Assembly: GCA_965220245.1 (NCBI GenBank)
Contig: CBDCPI010000008.1
Span: 558,001-622,000 of the forward strand
DNA length: 64,000 nucleotides
Reading direction: 5' to 3'
DNA from: CBDCPI01 sp965220245
Lineage (GTDB): Bacteria; Chloroflexota; Dehalococcoidia; Lucifugimonadales; UBA3495
Below, piece by piece: positions 1 through 7,710 of the stretch. Every line of letters starts with the position of its first letter. Within the stretch, counting starts at the first letter, position 1. A model generated the notes under the pieces. The model was not told the origin of the DNA and did no database searches. It saw only the letters and a program-made list of their open reading frames with translations. The position numbers were made by a program, and so were the translations under genes.

Positions 1-400
1 TGCTTCCGGGCTGAGGATGCCCGTGCGGCAGCTCATCCGCAGGCTGGCCCCGCGTTTTGGCGGGCTCTTCTCCTTTGGGGTGCTGCCGTCGAGGCCGGGG
101 TGCTCCAGGCGGCAGGGGCTTCGCTGGTGTTCATGGCCTTCTCACGGTCCGGTCCGGCTCTGGTCCTGTCTTGGTCCATTGATGTTTCTCCATGGTCGTT
201 CCTCCCGGTCCCGGGCTGTTGGCAGATGGCGGCGGCCTCTGGGGTCCGGCCGTTTTCTTCACCCATTGCGCTGCCTCTCGGGGACCTTCCCGGGGAGGGA
301 CCAGTGAGCCGGTTGCGGCGGGGACCGTGATTTTCTTTCCCAAACGCGAGTCAAGGTCCCTGGGTGAGAATGGGGCTCAAAAGCGGGTGAGGTGTTGGCC
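1..400. other. left-edge interval, no confident gene
   Basis: I see no ORF here with a convincing protein composition and ribosome binding site. One minus-strand frame is open over roughly positions 1-130 and reads Cys- and Lys-containing, so the tail of a gene from outside the window is possible. A GGTGAGG motif at 386-392 serves the plus-strand gene that follows. Confidence 0.3.
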
Positions 401-1132
401 ATGACGGACAGCGGCGGGAGACAGGCGGCGGCGCGGCGGCAACTGGCGGAACTGGTGGAGCAGAGGGGGCGGCCGGTGATGGATGACCTGGGGGTTGACG
501 AGGGGGGTCTGGCGGCGCTGATGGATGGCGGCGTGGAGCTGGACGAGGAGTCGTTGTCCAAGCTGGAGCGGATGGGCGTCGGCTTGGGGGACGGCCGGGT
601 CCTGACGGATGAGGCCCCGGCGAAGGATTCCGGTCCGGCGCTGGGTCTGAAACCGGACGGGGAGGGGAAGCCGGAGGGGGTTGGAGCGGCGGGTCCCGGG
701 GTGGGCTGGAGCGAGGAGATGGAGCGGAAGCGGGAGTCGCTGCGGAGTGCGCGGGCTCTGGCGCTGATCACCCAGTTCCGGCTGGGGATGCCCTACCGGG
801 AGTACCTGGCGGCGTTGGGGATGGTGACGCAGGTGGAGCTGGCGCTCATCTCGTTCTTCCGGGAGTCGGTCCCGGAGCCCGGGGTGGAGTGGGACGGTGA
901 GCGGCGGGCGCGGGAGATCGAGCGGCGCTTGGCGCGGCTGCGGTGGGTGGAGCGGGAGCAGGAGCGGGAGTTCGGGGGGTTGAAGGGAGTTTGGAACCGG
1001 CTGGCGGGGCGGGGGAAGGTGAGCGGGAAGGACCTGTACCAGCGGATGCTGAACGAGGCGGACGGGATGAGCCGGGGGCCGCAGGGGCTGGAGGAGGTGA
1101 TGCGGTCCAGCGGGGTGGACGGCGGGGGGTAG
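401..1132 (+). CDS. hypothetical charged helical protein
   Basis: The 243-residue product is rich in Arg, Glu and Gly. An N-terminal helical part (residues 1-65) is followed by a Gly/Pro-rich linker and then a strongly charged helical half (about residues 105-230) with a RARALALITQFRLG stretch. ATG 401 is preferred over the in-frame GTG 392 because a GTGAGG sequence lies about nine bases upstream. It is the only convincing plus-strand gene in the first 28 kb. No family was recognised; the length of the open frame and its composition are the evidence. Confidence 0.6.
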   Translation: MTDSGGRQAAARRQLAELVEQRGRPVMDDLGVDEGGLAALMDGGVELDEESLSKLERMGVGLGDGRVLTDEAPAKDSGPALGLKPDGEGKPEGVGAAGPGVGWSEEMERKRESLRSARALALITQFRLGMPYREYLAALGMVTQVELALISFFRESVPEPGVEWDGERRAREIERRLARLRWVEREQEREFGGLKGVWNRLAGRGKVSGKDLYQRMLNEADGMSRGPQGLEEVMRSSGVDGGG

Positions 1133-1135
1133 GGG

Positions 1136-1174
1136 CCGGTGGCCAGTGGCCGGTGGTTAGTTGCCAGTGACCAG
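1136..1174. repeat. period-7 repeat, half copy A
   Basis: Successive seven-base units of the form CAGTGGC, CGGTGGT, TAGTTGC, CAGTGAC. This looks like one arm of the longer palindromic elements at 3101, 5424 and 58459. It lies between the 3-prime end of the plus-strand gene and the 3-prime end of the minus-strand coiled-coil gene. Confidence 0.6.
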
Positions 1175-1213
1175 GCGTCGGTCCGGTCACCGGTCAGCGT
1201 ATCCGGCGGCGGT

Positions 1214-1570
1214 TCAGCCTTGGATGATCATTGTCGCAAGCACACCGATGAGGGTGGCGGTGACGGCGCTGCCAACGGCCAGGGTTGTGAGAAACAGCTT
1301 GTCGAGCCGGGCGTTGCTCTGGTCGATTCTGGCGTTGGTCTGGTCGATTCTGGCGTTGGTCTGCTGGAGTCCCGCGTCGATTCTGGCGTTGGTCTGCTGG
1401 AGTCCCGCATCTAGCCGGGCGTTGCTCTGGTCGATCCGGGCGTTGGTATGTTGTATTTCTTCCCGGATTCCTTGGAGCTGGGCGGACTGCTCGGCCATCC
1501 GGCCTTCAATTTGGCCCAGGATCCGGGCTATGTCCAGTGTCGGGACGGGCTCGGTGTTCTGGGTGGTCAT
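1214..1570 (-). CDS. coiled-coil protein with C-terminal membrane anchor
   Basis: 118 residues. After a 35-residue N-terminal part the protein repeats a seven-residue motif of the type TNARIDQ/SNARLDA from about residue 42 to 90, a classic heptad coiled coil. It ends in a single hydrophobic segment (about residues 93-115). The start ATG overlaps the TAA stop of the upstream gene (TAATG), so the two are probably translationally coupled. The topology suggests a small oligomeric membrane-anchored protein. No enzymatic domain is visible. Confidence 0.7.
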   Translation of the reverse strand: MTTQNTEPVPTLDIARILGQIEGRMAEQSAQLQGIREEIQHTNARIDQSNARLDAGLQQTNARIDAGLQQTNARIDQTNARIDQSNARLDKLFLTTLAVGSAVTATLIGVLATMIIQG

Positions 1571-1867
1571 TACGTCATCCTGTCTGCCGGGTGGTTTCTC
1601 ACCGGCCTGATTCTAGCACAATCGTCCGGGCGTTCAGGTCCGCCCCTGGCGAATGCGCCGGGGTTGGGGACCTCTCCCCTTCGGAAAGCCCCGAGCAGGA
1701 CAGACTGGTCCATCAGGTCCGGACCCAGGTAGTCCCACCGGGTGACGGCTGTCCTGATGAGGTCCCACCGCTCCCTTTGCGGCCACTGGTCCAGGGGCGT
1801 CTCTGGCCAGCCGGAGGAAGCCTTCCTCCTGGGAGGGGGTCTCGAAGGTGAAGATGTACTGGTCCAT
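1570..1867 (-). pseudogene. frameshifted small hypothetical protein
   Basis: The reading begins MDQYIFTFETPSQEEGFLRL at 1867 and loses protein character after about residue 23. A second frame then reads TPLDQWPQRERWDLIRTAVT and onward to a TAA at 1572-1570, which overlaps the start of the next gene as TAATG. The interval is 298 nt, so restoring one frame needs two more bases. Either the gene carries a real two-base deletion or the assembly is wrong here. Intact length would be about 99 residues. Family unknown. Confidence 0.55.
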
Positions 1868-2250
1868 GGGTCTCTTGGGTCTCCTTAGTGTCTTGTTGCT
1901 GCGGCCACCGCGGGTCCGGCAGGGGGGATTGTCCGCCTGAGGCGGATTGGATGGGCGTGCTGCAGTTGCGGGGGCCTCGGCGGTCTGCGGCCCGGTTTCC
2001 CGGTCTTCGCGCCGGGTGGGGGTGAATATGGTGATGGTCCTTCATGCTGCCGGGGCAACGGCTTCCGGGGCAACGGCAGCCGGCGGCGAGGTGCGGGTCC
2101 AGACCGGGGACCTGCCGTCCCTGGCGGACAGGCTGGTCCCTTTCCTGCCGGAGCCGGGCGGCAAGTAGAGGCGTCTCCCGCTTCCGGCCGTCGCCTCGCA
2201 CCGGTTGGCGGTCCGGGGGTGAAAGGTTGGGGCCTCGTATGTTCTGCCGT
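1868..2250. other. intergenic interval, no convincing gene
   Basis: Open frames exist on both strands but none has a convincing ribosome binding site and composition together. The best candidate is a plus-strand frame ending at 2168 with a GGGGGTGA motif before an ATG near 2028. I would not call it without homology. Confidence 0.3.
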
Positions 2251-2856
2251 TTATCTCTCCGCCGGGACTTTCGCGCCGATCAGCCAGTAGCCGGGCAACT
2301 CGCCGGTTTCCACCAGCCTTTTGCGGCAGTGGAAGCAGAGTTGGTCCCGGCGCCGCATGGACCGGGTCAGGGCGTCAGTGTCCGGGCCGTCCGGGCGGCA
2401 CAGCGCGCCGCCCTGGGGGGTTTCCCGGAGGGAGCTGAGCTGCTCCAGGCGGCCTGCCCGGGCAGCCCGGCCGCACCAGCTTTCCGCCGGCGCATCGGGG
2501 TTGGCTTCCTGCTGGACGGCGATGCAGACCGCAGGGGTGTAGCTCACGATGCGCCATCTCCAGAGGTATTGGCCCGAGGGGGGCTTGGAGGCGCAGGCTT
2601 CGGCTTCGAGGTAGACGTTGACCGGCTGGTAGAGGAAGTCGTTGGGGTCGACGTCCCAGCCGGGGTCGTGGTTTTGGGGGACGGGATTGATGACGGCGGC
2701 TTGGAGCCGGTGCAACTTCCCGAAGTCCCGGAACGTTTCGGACTCCAGGACGGTGAACTCGCCGGTTGCGGCCCCGGGGAGGTAGCCGTTGAAGATTCCC
2801 TGGGCGTGGCCGGCGCGCCGGAGGGCGGGTCCGCCGGGTTGGAGTTTATCGGGCAT
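2251..2856 (-). CDS. hypothetical protein with Cys pair
   Basis: 201 residues. The start ATG at 2856 shares its A with the TGA stop of the upstream gene (TGATG) and is preceded by GGAGAGA. The middle (residues 30-110) is mixed alpha/beta with aromatic residues. Near the C-terminus LCFHCRKRL resembles half of a Zn knuckle. No known family recognised; the gene belongs to the tightly packed minus-strand array. Confidence 0.65.
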   Translation of the reverse strand: MPDKLQPGGPALRRAGHAQGIFNGYLPGAATGEFTVLESETFRDFGKLHRLQAAVINPVPQNHDPGWDVDPNDFLYQPVNVYLEAEACASKPPSGQYLWRWRIVSYTPAVCIAVQQEANPDAPAESWCGRAARAGRLEQLSSLRETPQGGALCRPDGPDTDALTRSMRRRDQLCFHCRKRLVETGELPGYWLIGAKVPAER

Positions 2857-3083
2857 CAGTCTCTCCTTGGCTGGGGCGGACGGCGGTCCTGCCGGGCGGG
2901 GAGGGGCAGCTTGGCGCCGTCCCTGGTCAGGGTGTCCGCCATTATGGTGCGGCCGGCGGCGACCCGGCGGAGCTTCCGGATTCCTTCGGCGTCGTTTGCG
3001 GCGATGAGGCTGATGACCTGGAGGCCGCTCTGGGAGGTGATGTGGACATCGTAGCGGTGATCGTTGCGGCCGGGATTTGGCAT
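2856..3083 (-). CDS. small hypothetical protein
   Basis: About 75 residues starting MPNPGRNDHRYDVHITSQSG, with a core of alternating strands and helices (VISLIAANDAEGIRKLRRVA). ATG 3083 is preferred to GTG 3092 because AAGGTG lies about eight bases upstream. The stop overlaps the downstream start. A period-7 repeat element sits immediately upstream of the ribosome binding site. Confidence 0.6.
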   Translation of the reverse strand: MPNPGRNDHRYDVHITSQSGLQVISLIAANDAEGIRKLRRVAAGRTIMADTLTRDGAKLPLPARQDRRPPQPRRD

Positions 3084-3100
3084 TTTCTTCACCTTGAGTT

Positions 3101-3255
3101 GTAGTGGCCGGTGGCCAGACAGTGGCCAGTGATCAGTGCCGGTAACCAGTCCCCCTGGCCCCCACTGGGCACTGGGGAGTGGCTAGTGGCCGGTGATTAG
3201 TGGACAGTCCCGGCCCCCACTGGGCACTGGGCACTGGCGCCTGGCCACTGGCTAG
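3101..3255. repeat. period-7 palindromic repeat, copy B
   Basis: Two consecutive copies of the repeat core (a CCAGTCCC segment, then GGCCCCCACTGGGCACTGG) flanked by seven-base units CAGTGGC/CGGTGGC. The upstream gene on the minus strand terminates inside it (TAG at 3254-3252). The element ends a few bases before the ribosome binding site of the gene starting at 3083. Confidence 0.75.
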
Positions 3256-3386
3256 TCTCCCTTGACGTTGAACATCTGCCGGAAGGTGTGGACGATTTCC
3301 ACCAGGTCCTTCGACTGCTCCATGACCAGGTCCACGTCCTTGTTGCATACCGTGGGAGGCCCGGTGTGACCTTCGCGGGAAGTCAT
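3252..3386 (-). CDS. 44-residue hypothetical protein
   Basis: Starts MTSREGHTGPPTVCNKDVDL and continues as an amphipathic helix (VMEQSKDLVEIVHTFRQMF). The helix-like composition and position in the minus-strand array support it. The stop codon is supplied by the flanking period-7 repeat, so the element may have trimmed the original C-terminus. No recognisable family. Confidence 0.45.
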   Translation of the reverse strand: MTSREGHTGPPTVCNKDVDLVMEQSKDLVEIVHTFRQMFNVKGD

Positions 3387-3418
3387 CCCGGCGTCCGGCT
3401 TTGCGCAAAACAGGTATT

Positions 3419-3616
3419 CTAGTTCCGGTCTTTATGCAGAATTCCGGGTTTCCGGGTCCTGCCCGCTGGGACGTTGCTCTGTCCGCCGGTGATGGTCAGG
3501 TACGCTCCCGCCACGGCAGCAGCGATGAGGGTCGCCAGGGTGACCGTCGACAGGGCTGCCGCCATCCAGTCCGGTTGTCGAGTCTGGATTGCCGGAGGTT
3601 GGCCTGTGTGTTTCAT
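3419..3616 (-). CDS. small single-pass membrane protein
   Basis: 65 residues with one strongly hydrophobic segment at about residues 17-42 (WMAAALSTVTLATLIAAAVA) and a short basic tail. GGAG lies five bases upstream of ATG 3616. It overlaps the 3-prime half of the preceding membrane-protein frame in another register, so that frame may have lost its stop. Function unknown. Confidence 0.55.
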   Translation of the reverse strand: MKHTGQPPAIQTRQPDWMAAALSTVTLATLIAAAVAGAYLTITGGQSNVPAGRTRKPGILHKDRN

Positions 3617-3839
3617 GATCTCCGTCCAGACGGCCGGCTATCTCGCGCGCCGTGAGAGGGATGCCGACGCATACGGCGCAAAGGAGTGACGCGCTGATGA
3701 TTCCGAACCAGCCGAGATCGTGTTTCGCAGCGATGGCTATGGCGGGACCAACGCTCACGCCCAGTCCGATGATGAGGATGACCGGAGTCTTCATGAAGAA
3801 GAAGTTGTCGTTGTTCCTTCGCTTACGCCGCGAGGGCAT
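3432..3839 (-). CDS. two-helix membrane protein, C-terminus uncertain
   Basis: The product starts MPSRRKRRNNDNFFFMKTPV, with positive charge followed by two hydrophobic segments (about residues 17-40 and 46-66). After residue about 75 it runs antiparallel in register over the next gene and its composition turns non-protein-like. A one- or two-base indel near 3620 is likely. GGGAG precedes ATG 3839. Unknown function. Confidence 0.45.
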   Translation of the reverse strand: MPSRRKRRNNDNFFFMKTPVILIIGLGVSVGPAIAIAAKHDLGWFGIISASLLCAVCVGIPLTAREIAGRLDGDHETHRPTSGNPDSTTGLDGGSPVDGHPGDPHRCCRGGSVPDHHRRTEQRPSGQDPETRNSA

Positions 3840-4012
3840 GGGAGCACTCCCGTTCATTGGTCCCAAATGTTTGTATTGCCGGAGGGATGAGCCCGGACGT
3901 CCTTCTTGCTATGGATTCTGGCGGTCAAAGTTCTTCGTTTAGGGACCCTGCCCGCGGTTCGGGCTCATTCAGGGTGTCCGTCCTGTTCTTTCTGCGGCCG
4001 GGTTGTTGCCGG

Positions 4013-4201
4013 TCAGTCCGGCCCTTCAGTGCCGGGGGCTCGTGAAGATGGCGGGACCGCTTCTTCCCGTTCTCTGGAGGGCCTCAGGTGGAGGGGTTTC
4101 CCGAAGTATCCGTACTGCCGGATGGCGGCGGCTCTCTTTTTCCCGCGGTCGGCTTTCTTCCTGCCCTTGGCGGCGGCCCGCCTTTTCTTGACCCTGTCCA
4201 T
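4013..4201 (-). CDS. small basic protein
   Basis: 62 residues, very Lys/Arg-rich in the first half (MDRVKKRRAAAKGRKKADRG), consistent with nucleic-acid binding. AGGACAGGACT precedes the ATG. A 256-bp octamer tandem array lies directly upstream and would be in the 5-prime leader of any transcript entering from the upstream gene. Family unknown. Confidence 0.5.
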   Translation of the reverse strand: MDRVKKRRAAAKGRKKADRGKKRAAAIRQYGYFGKPLHLRPSREREEAVPPSSRAPGTEGPD

Positions 4202-4223
4202 AGTCCTGTCCTTCGGGTTGTTT

Positions 4224-4479
4224 GAGCGCCGGTGTGCTTGTAGGTTCGAACGTTTGAACGCTGGTGTGCTTGAACGTTTGAAGACAGGAACGCTTGAGTG
4301 CTTGTAGGTTCGAACGTTTGAACGCTGGTGTGTTTGAGTGCCTGTAGGTTCGAACGCTTGAACGTTGGTATGCTTGAACGTTGGAACATAGGAACCTTTG
4401 AACGTTGGTATGCTTGAACGTTTGAAGACAGGAACGTTTGAGTGTTTGTACGTTCGAACGTTTGAACCTCTGAGCCCGG
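4224..4479. repeat. octamer tandem array (about 32 units)
   Basis: An uninterrupted period-8 array. Every unit starts with G and follows the pattern GAACGTTT, with variants GAACGCTG, GTGTGCTT, GTAGGTTC, GAAGACAG, GAGTGCTT. Units recur in ordered blocks, so there is a higher-order repeat. The core AACGTT is palindromic. Antisense translation gives a Ser/Gln/Thr-rich artefact protein, rejected as a gene. Confidence 0.9.
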
Positions 4480-4582
4480 AGGCGTCTTGACGTTGGTACG
4501 CCGGTATGCCCCGGCGACCCTGGGCGGCCAGGTTGCTTTCGCTCCGCCGGGTCCAGGGGCGTCGGCGCCCCTGAAGGGGCTT

Positions 4583-4852
4583 CTATGCGTTGGGAAGCGC
4601 ATCCTGGGCGATGAAGGTCCTCCACTCGCCGGGTGCTGCCGGGTCAAAGTCCCCGAATGCGTGGAGAGTTCTGCCGGACATTGGATGCTGGAAGGGCTTT
4701 GTCCATGGGATGAGGTTGTCCATGAGGTCCTCCCACTGCTCCGGGCCAAGGCCCCAGCGGTCGAGCAGCGCCTGTTCGACAACGGCCGGGTTGTCCTGTT
4801 CGTTCTCCTCCAATTCCATGACGTGCGCCGCCAACTCCAGGTATTCGTTCAT
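4583..4852 (-). CDS. small acidic hypothetical protein
   Basis: 89 residues beginning MNEYLELAAHVMELEENEQD, an acidic helical N-terminus, then a Trp-rich segment (DRWGLGPEQWEDLMDNLIPW). AGAGAGGACG precedes ATG 4852. The regular composition and ribosome binding site support a real gene. No family recognised. Confidence 0.65.
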   Translation of the reverse strand: MNEYLELAAHVMELEENEQDNPAVVEQALLDRWGLGPEQWEDLMDNLIPWTKPFQHPMSGRTLHAFGDFDPAAPGEWRTFIAQDALPNA

Positions 4853-4999
4853 CGTCCTCTCTCTTATTCTTGTCGTTTATCGGAACATGTAGACCGCGGC
4901 CTCTTCGCCGCCGGCATGGCCGCGGTCTTGGTTTCCCTGGTTGCTCTGCCGGTTGCAGGCCGTCTTGGCGTTGACCGCGTGGGCCGGCCCGTCAGGTCC

Positions 5000-5071
5000 A
5001 CACGCCGGCGCGCAGGGACGTTCGGACTTCCGGACGCCTGAGTGCAGGGACGTTCGAACGTCCGGAGTGTT
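5000..5071. repeat. second octamer array
   Basis: About eight to nine period-8 units related to the array at 4224: GGACGTTC, GGACTTCC, GGACGCCT, GAGTGCAG, GGACGTTC, GAACGTCC, GGAGTGTT. It starts five bases after the stop of the minus-strand gene ending at 5077, so it forms that gene's 3-prime trailer. Confidence 0.75.
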
Positions 5072-5076
5072 TTCCC

Positions 5077-5412
5077 CTATCCGGGGAGACTCTCGATGCG
5101 CTCCTTGAACCAGGAGAAGGGCCGGCCGGGGCCGCCCCGTTGGGCCCAGTCCTTGAAGTGGGCGTAGACCGTCTTTTCCGGGACGGTGGCCGGGACGCTG
5201 CCCAGCAGCACCACCCGGCCGGTGTGGTTGTGGATGGCGTAGAAGTCGCCGGTATCCTCCACGTGGCTCACCCGGAAGACCGCGGTCAGGGGTTTCGGTC
5301 CCGCCCCGGGGCTTTCCGTGTCGTCCCAGTTGAAGCTGCCGTAGTCGGACTCCGGGGAGTATGTTCCTCCCCGGACGCGGTAGAACTCTTCCATGCCGGC
5401 GTAGTCGGTCAT
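5077..5412 (-). CDS. hypothetical protein
   Basis: 111 residues from ATG 5412 (MTDYAGMEEFYRVRGG), which has GGAGAAAAG just upstream. The reading frame extends further upstream through a period-7 repeat, which is not part of the protein. The middle reads as a beta-rich fold (LTAVFRVSHVEDTGDFYAIH) and the end as a helix with aromatic residues. Family not recognised. Confidence 0.7.
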   Translation of the reverse strand: MTDYAGMEEFYRVRGGTYSPESDYGSFNWDDTESPGAGPKPLTAVFRVSHVEDTGDFYAIHNHTGRVVLLGSVPATVPEKTVYAHFKDWAQRGGPGRPFSWFKERIESLPG

Positions 5413-5423
5413 GCTTTTCTCCT

Positions 5424-5529
5424 TAGCCAGTGGCCGGTGGTCAGTGATCAGTGGCCAGTCCCCCCGGCCCCCACTGGTCACTGGCGCCTGACCACTGGCG
5501 TCTGGACACTGACCACCGGCCACTGGTCA
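5424..5529. repeat. period-7 palindromic repeat, copy C
   Basis: Left arm of CAGTGGC/CGGTGGT/CAGTGAT units, a core CCAGTCCCCCCGGCCCCC, then a right arm of CACTGGC/CACTGAC units. The arms are reverse complements of each other. It lies directly upstream of the GGAG-type ribosome binding site of the gene starting at 5412. Confidence 0.85.
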
Positions 5530-5561
5530 TACGGACTTTCCGGGCGGTGTTCTCCGGGTCC

Positions 5562-6167
5562 TCAGGGGGACTTCTTTCCGTGGTTGCGCTGCCGGTAGTA
5601 GGCCATCCTGGCGGCAATCGCATGGGTCAGGTCGATACGGTGGCGCCAGCCGATGCCGAAGACCCAGATGACAGCTTGGGCCAGCCCGTCGGCAGCGGCC
5701 GCCGGTGAGCTTCCCGTCCGGGCGGCGCCGAGCGCGTCGGCGAGGGGCCGGTGGGCCAGGGCAATCAGCTCGGCGAAGTGGGGCTGTTCGCCCGGCCGCA
5801 GTTGTTCTTCGACCCACTGGTGGGCCGCTTGGCAGAAGGCGCGGGACTCGCCGGCGCCTTGGGCCTCCTGAAGGCCGGTTTCCAGGTGTTCGTCCAGGGC
5901 TTCCGCCACCGGGATTTCGTAGTGGCGGGCCAGGGCCGCGGTCCCGGCGACGGCGCCGGCCAGGTCGAAGGGGATTCCGATGGGGTGGCCGCTGGTGGAG
6001 TACAGCAGTTCCGGTTCCGGGCGCATGCCGAGCCGGTAGGACTCGAGGGCCTTGGACAGCGCGGCATGGACCATGGCGGCGTATTCGCCGAAGGTGGCGG
6101 CGCCGGTGTAGAGCCCCCGGGCTTGGGCAATGGCGTAGGCTTCCTCCTGGAGGGTGCTGAAGTCCAT
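5562..6167 (-). CDS. MazG-like tandem protein
   Basis: 201 residues from ATG 6167 (MDFSTLQEEAYAIAQARGLY; GAAGAGAGA upstream). Two all-helical repeats resemble MazG-type nucleotide pyrophosphohydrolases: an ALSKALESYRLG helix followed by PFDLAGAVAGTAALARHYEI (about residues 40-100), and a second at the C-terminus (GLAQAVIWVFGIGWRHRIDL, ending YYRQRNHGKK). The usual acidic EExxE set is incomplete, so catalytic activity is uncertain. The family hydrolyses NTPs to NMP and pyrophosphate and would fit the nucleotide-metabolism genes elsewhere in the array. Confidence 0.6.
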   Translation of the reverse strand: MDFSTLQEEAYAIAQARGLYTGAATFGEYAAMVHAALSKALESYRLGMRPEPELLYSTSGHPIGIPFDLAGAVAGTAALARHYEIPVAEALDEHLETGLQEAQGAGESRAFCQAAHQWVEEQLRPGEQPHFAELIALAHRPLADALGAARTGSSPAAAADGLAQAVIWVFGIGWRHRIDLTHAIAARMAYYRQRNHGKKSP

Positions 6168-6349
6168 TCTCTCTTCCTGTTGAAGAGTGTTGCTGCCCGG
6201 CATGGGCCGGGGCGCGTTCAGCGTAATCTGCCGGGGCAGGTTGCGGTTTTGACTTTAGCGGGAGGGTTGTGAGGAGAGGCCGGCGGGGTCCTGCTTCCAA
6301 GGGGTTGTGCGGAGTGGGCTCTCAGGGTTTCCCTGTGTGGCGGTCTGTT

Positions 6350-6506
6350 TACCTGCGTCTGAGACAAGACGTGGATGCGGCACTGAAGGAGCGGCGGGGT
6401 TGCCCGCCGCAGGTGAGGCAGGTATAGCGGGCTTGCTGCAGTTCCGGCGTTGGCTGGACTCCCTGTCCCTCTGACGCCTCTTCCACCTGTCGCGGTTGCC
6501 TGATTT
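6350..6506 (-). pseudogene. decayed Zn-ribbon gene fragment
   Basis: One frame reads RRNCSKPAIP and a shifted frame then reads YTCLTCGGQPRRSFSAAST. Together they match the order of the C-terminal Zn ribbon of the gene at 42530-42934 (CRNCSKPAIP, then CETCAGNHRQSRRR). This suggests a second, frame-broken copy of that domain. It occupies most of the 338-bp gap between the MazG-like gene and the next ORF. Confidence 0.4.
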
Positions 6507-7684
6507 TACAGAGACGGGGAGCTGCTTGCTGGTCCCAGTATCTCCAGCAGGGTGTATTGGGGCAGGCCCTGGCCCACCTGTATCCGGCGTATTCTCGCCC
6601 TCACTTCCTGGTCCGCGTACCTCGCTGCTACCCTGTAGGGGTCGTGGACCTCCTGTCCTATTCTTCCCTCGATGGATTCACCGGTGGATTCGCCGGTGCC
6701 CGGCGCTCTGAATTCGAAGGACCTTCGGTCTGGAACCATCCCGGTCAGGGTCCCGTCGATGGTCTTGGTCTCTTCCCTGATGTTCTGCACGGCCAGCCGG
6801 CTTGTTGCCCTTTCGACTTCGCCGGGGTTTCTGAGGGCGGCCTCACGGCCGTTGAATCCTATTGCCGCCTGGGCACGGTTGGCCCTCAGTATTTCCAGAA
6901 ACTCGGCCACTTTCCTGACTGCCCTTGGGTGCATCTGACCAATCAGTTCTGCGAGTTCTTCGTCGGTTCCTGACAGTGAGGCCTCCAGCAGGTTTTGGAC
7001 CATCTCCACCGCTCTTTCAGCGGGGTTGAAGGTCTGTCCGGTCTGCTCATCAGTTGCCGTGGAAGGCGGCAGCTCTATCTCGAAACCGAAGGACCCGTGG
7101 GTCACTCCGGAGATGAGCTGTTGGCCGAGGTCCCGGTGAGGGATCGCGCCTGTATCGTGTAGCTGTCCGGTGACCCCGGCGGTGGTTATTGCCGTTGATT
7201 CGGCGAATCCCGCCGTGGCCTTGCCGGCGAAGCTGGCGTCAATGCCCACACCGTCGGCTACGGGTTCTCCCTGGAAGGCCAGGTGTACCGGGTTGGGCCT
7301 TGGGGGAATGGGTACTCCCTCGAGTTTCTTCCTGGCTTTATCCAGCCGGTATTCCAAGCCGGTGCGTTCCACCTCACGGTCCTCGGGCATGATGCTCAGC
7401 ATGTATTCCAGCTGCGTGATTTCGCTGGCGGTGAAAGCGTATTCCTTGTAGTCCATCTTTTCTCTTGGCTTTCCTTGACGGCGTGAAGTCTGCTCTTCCG
7501 CTGCCGGGAAGATGGTGAACTGGTAGTTCTTGCCGCCGGTCATCACCGCCCGGGGCGGAGCCGCTCCGCTGTCCTTCAGCAGCCCGTGGTTCGCTCCCTC
7601 GCAGGAGCAGCGGCAGACGTTTCCTTGGGCGTACCAGCACCGGTGGGAGCAGCTCGCTTCGGCCATTATGCAAAGGGTGGTCAT
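6506..7684 (-). CDS. hypothetical protein with N-terminal Cys/His cluster
   Basis: 392 residues if read from 7684; ATG 7666 is an alternative start. Residues 12-34 form a dense metal-binding motif (CSHRCWYAQGNVCRCSCEG). The rest is alpha/beta with a helical part around residues 240-300 (EELAELIGQMHPRAVRKVAE). An internal ATG at 7456 (MDYKEYAFTA) has its own AGAGA box, so two genes may be fused here in one frame, or a stop between them has been lost. Family not recognised. Confidence 0.6.
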   Translation of the reverse strand: MTTLCIMAEASCSHRCWYAQGNVCRCSCEGANHGLLKDSGAAPPRAVMTGGKNYQFTIFPAAEEQTSRRQGKPREKMDYKEYAFTASEITQLEYMLSIMPEDREVERTGLEYRLDKARKKLEGVPIPPRPNPVHLAFQGEPVADGVGIDASFAGKATAGFAESTAITTAGVTGQLHDTGAIPHRDLGQQLISGVTHGSFGFEIELPPSTATDEQTGQTFNPAERAVEMVQNLLEASLSGTDEELAELIGQMHPRAVRKVAEFLEILRANRAQAAIGFNGREAALRNPGEVERATSRLAVQNIREETKTIDGTLTGMVPDRRSFEFRAPGTGESTGESIEGRIGQEVHDPYRVAARYADQEVRARIRRIQVGQGLPQYTLLEILGPASSSPSL

Positions 7685-7710
7685 CTTGGTGTCCGCTGTC
7701 CCGCTTGGGG

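Noticed and set aside
1947..2168. Plus-strand ORF with a GGGGGTGA box
   Set aside because: Ala/Gly/Val-rich GC-driven composition and opposite to all neighbouring genes; kept only as a remark in the interval note.
4026..4782. Ser/Gln/Thr-rich proteins translated from the octamer array
   Set aside because: The translation is a direct consequence of period-8 DNA read in three frames, and the same array occurs in non-coding position at 5000.
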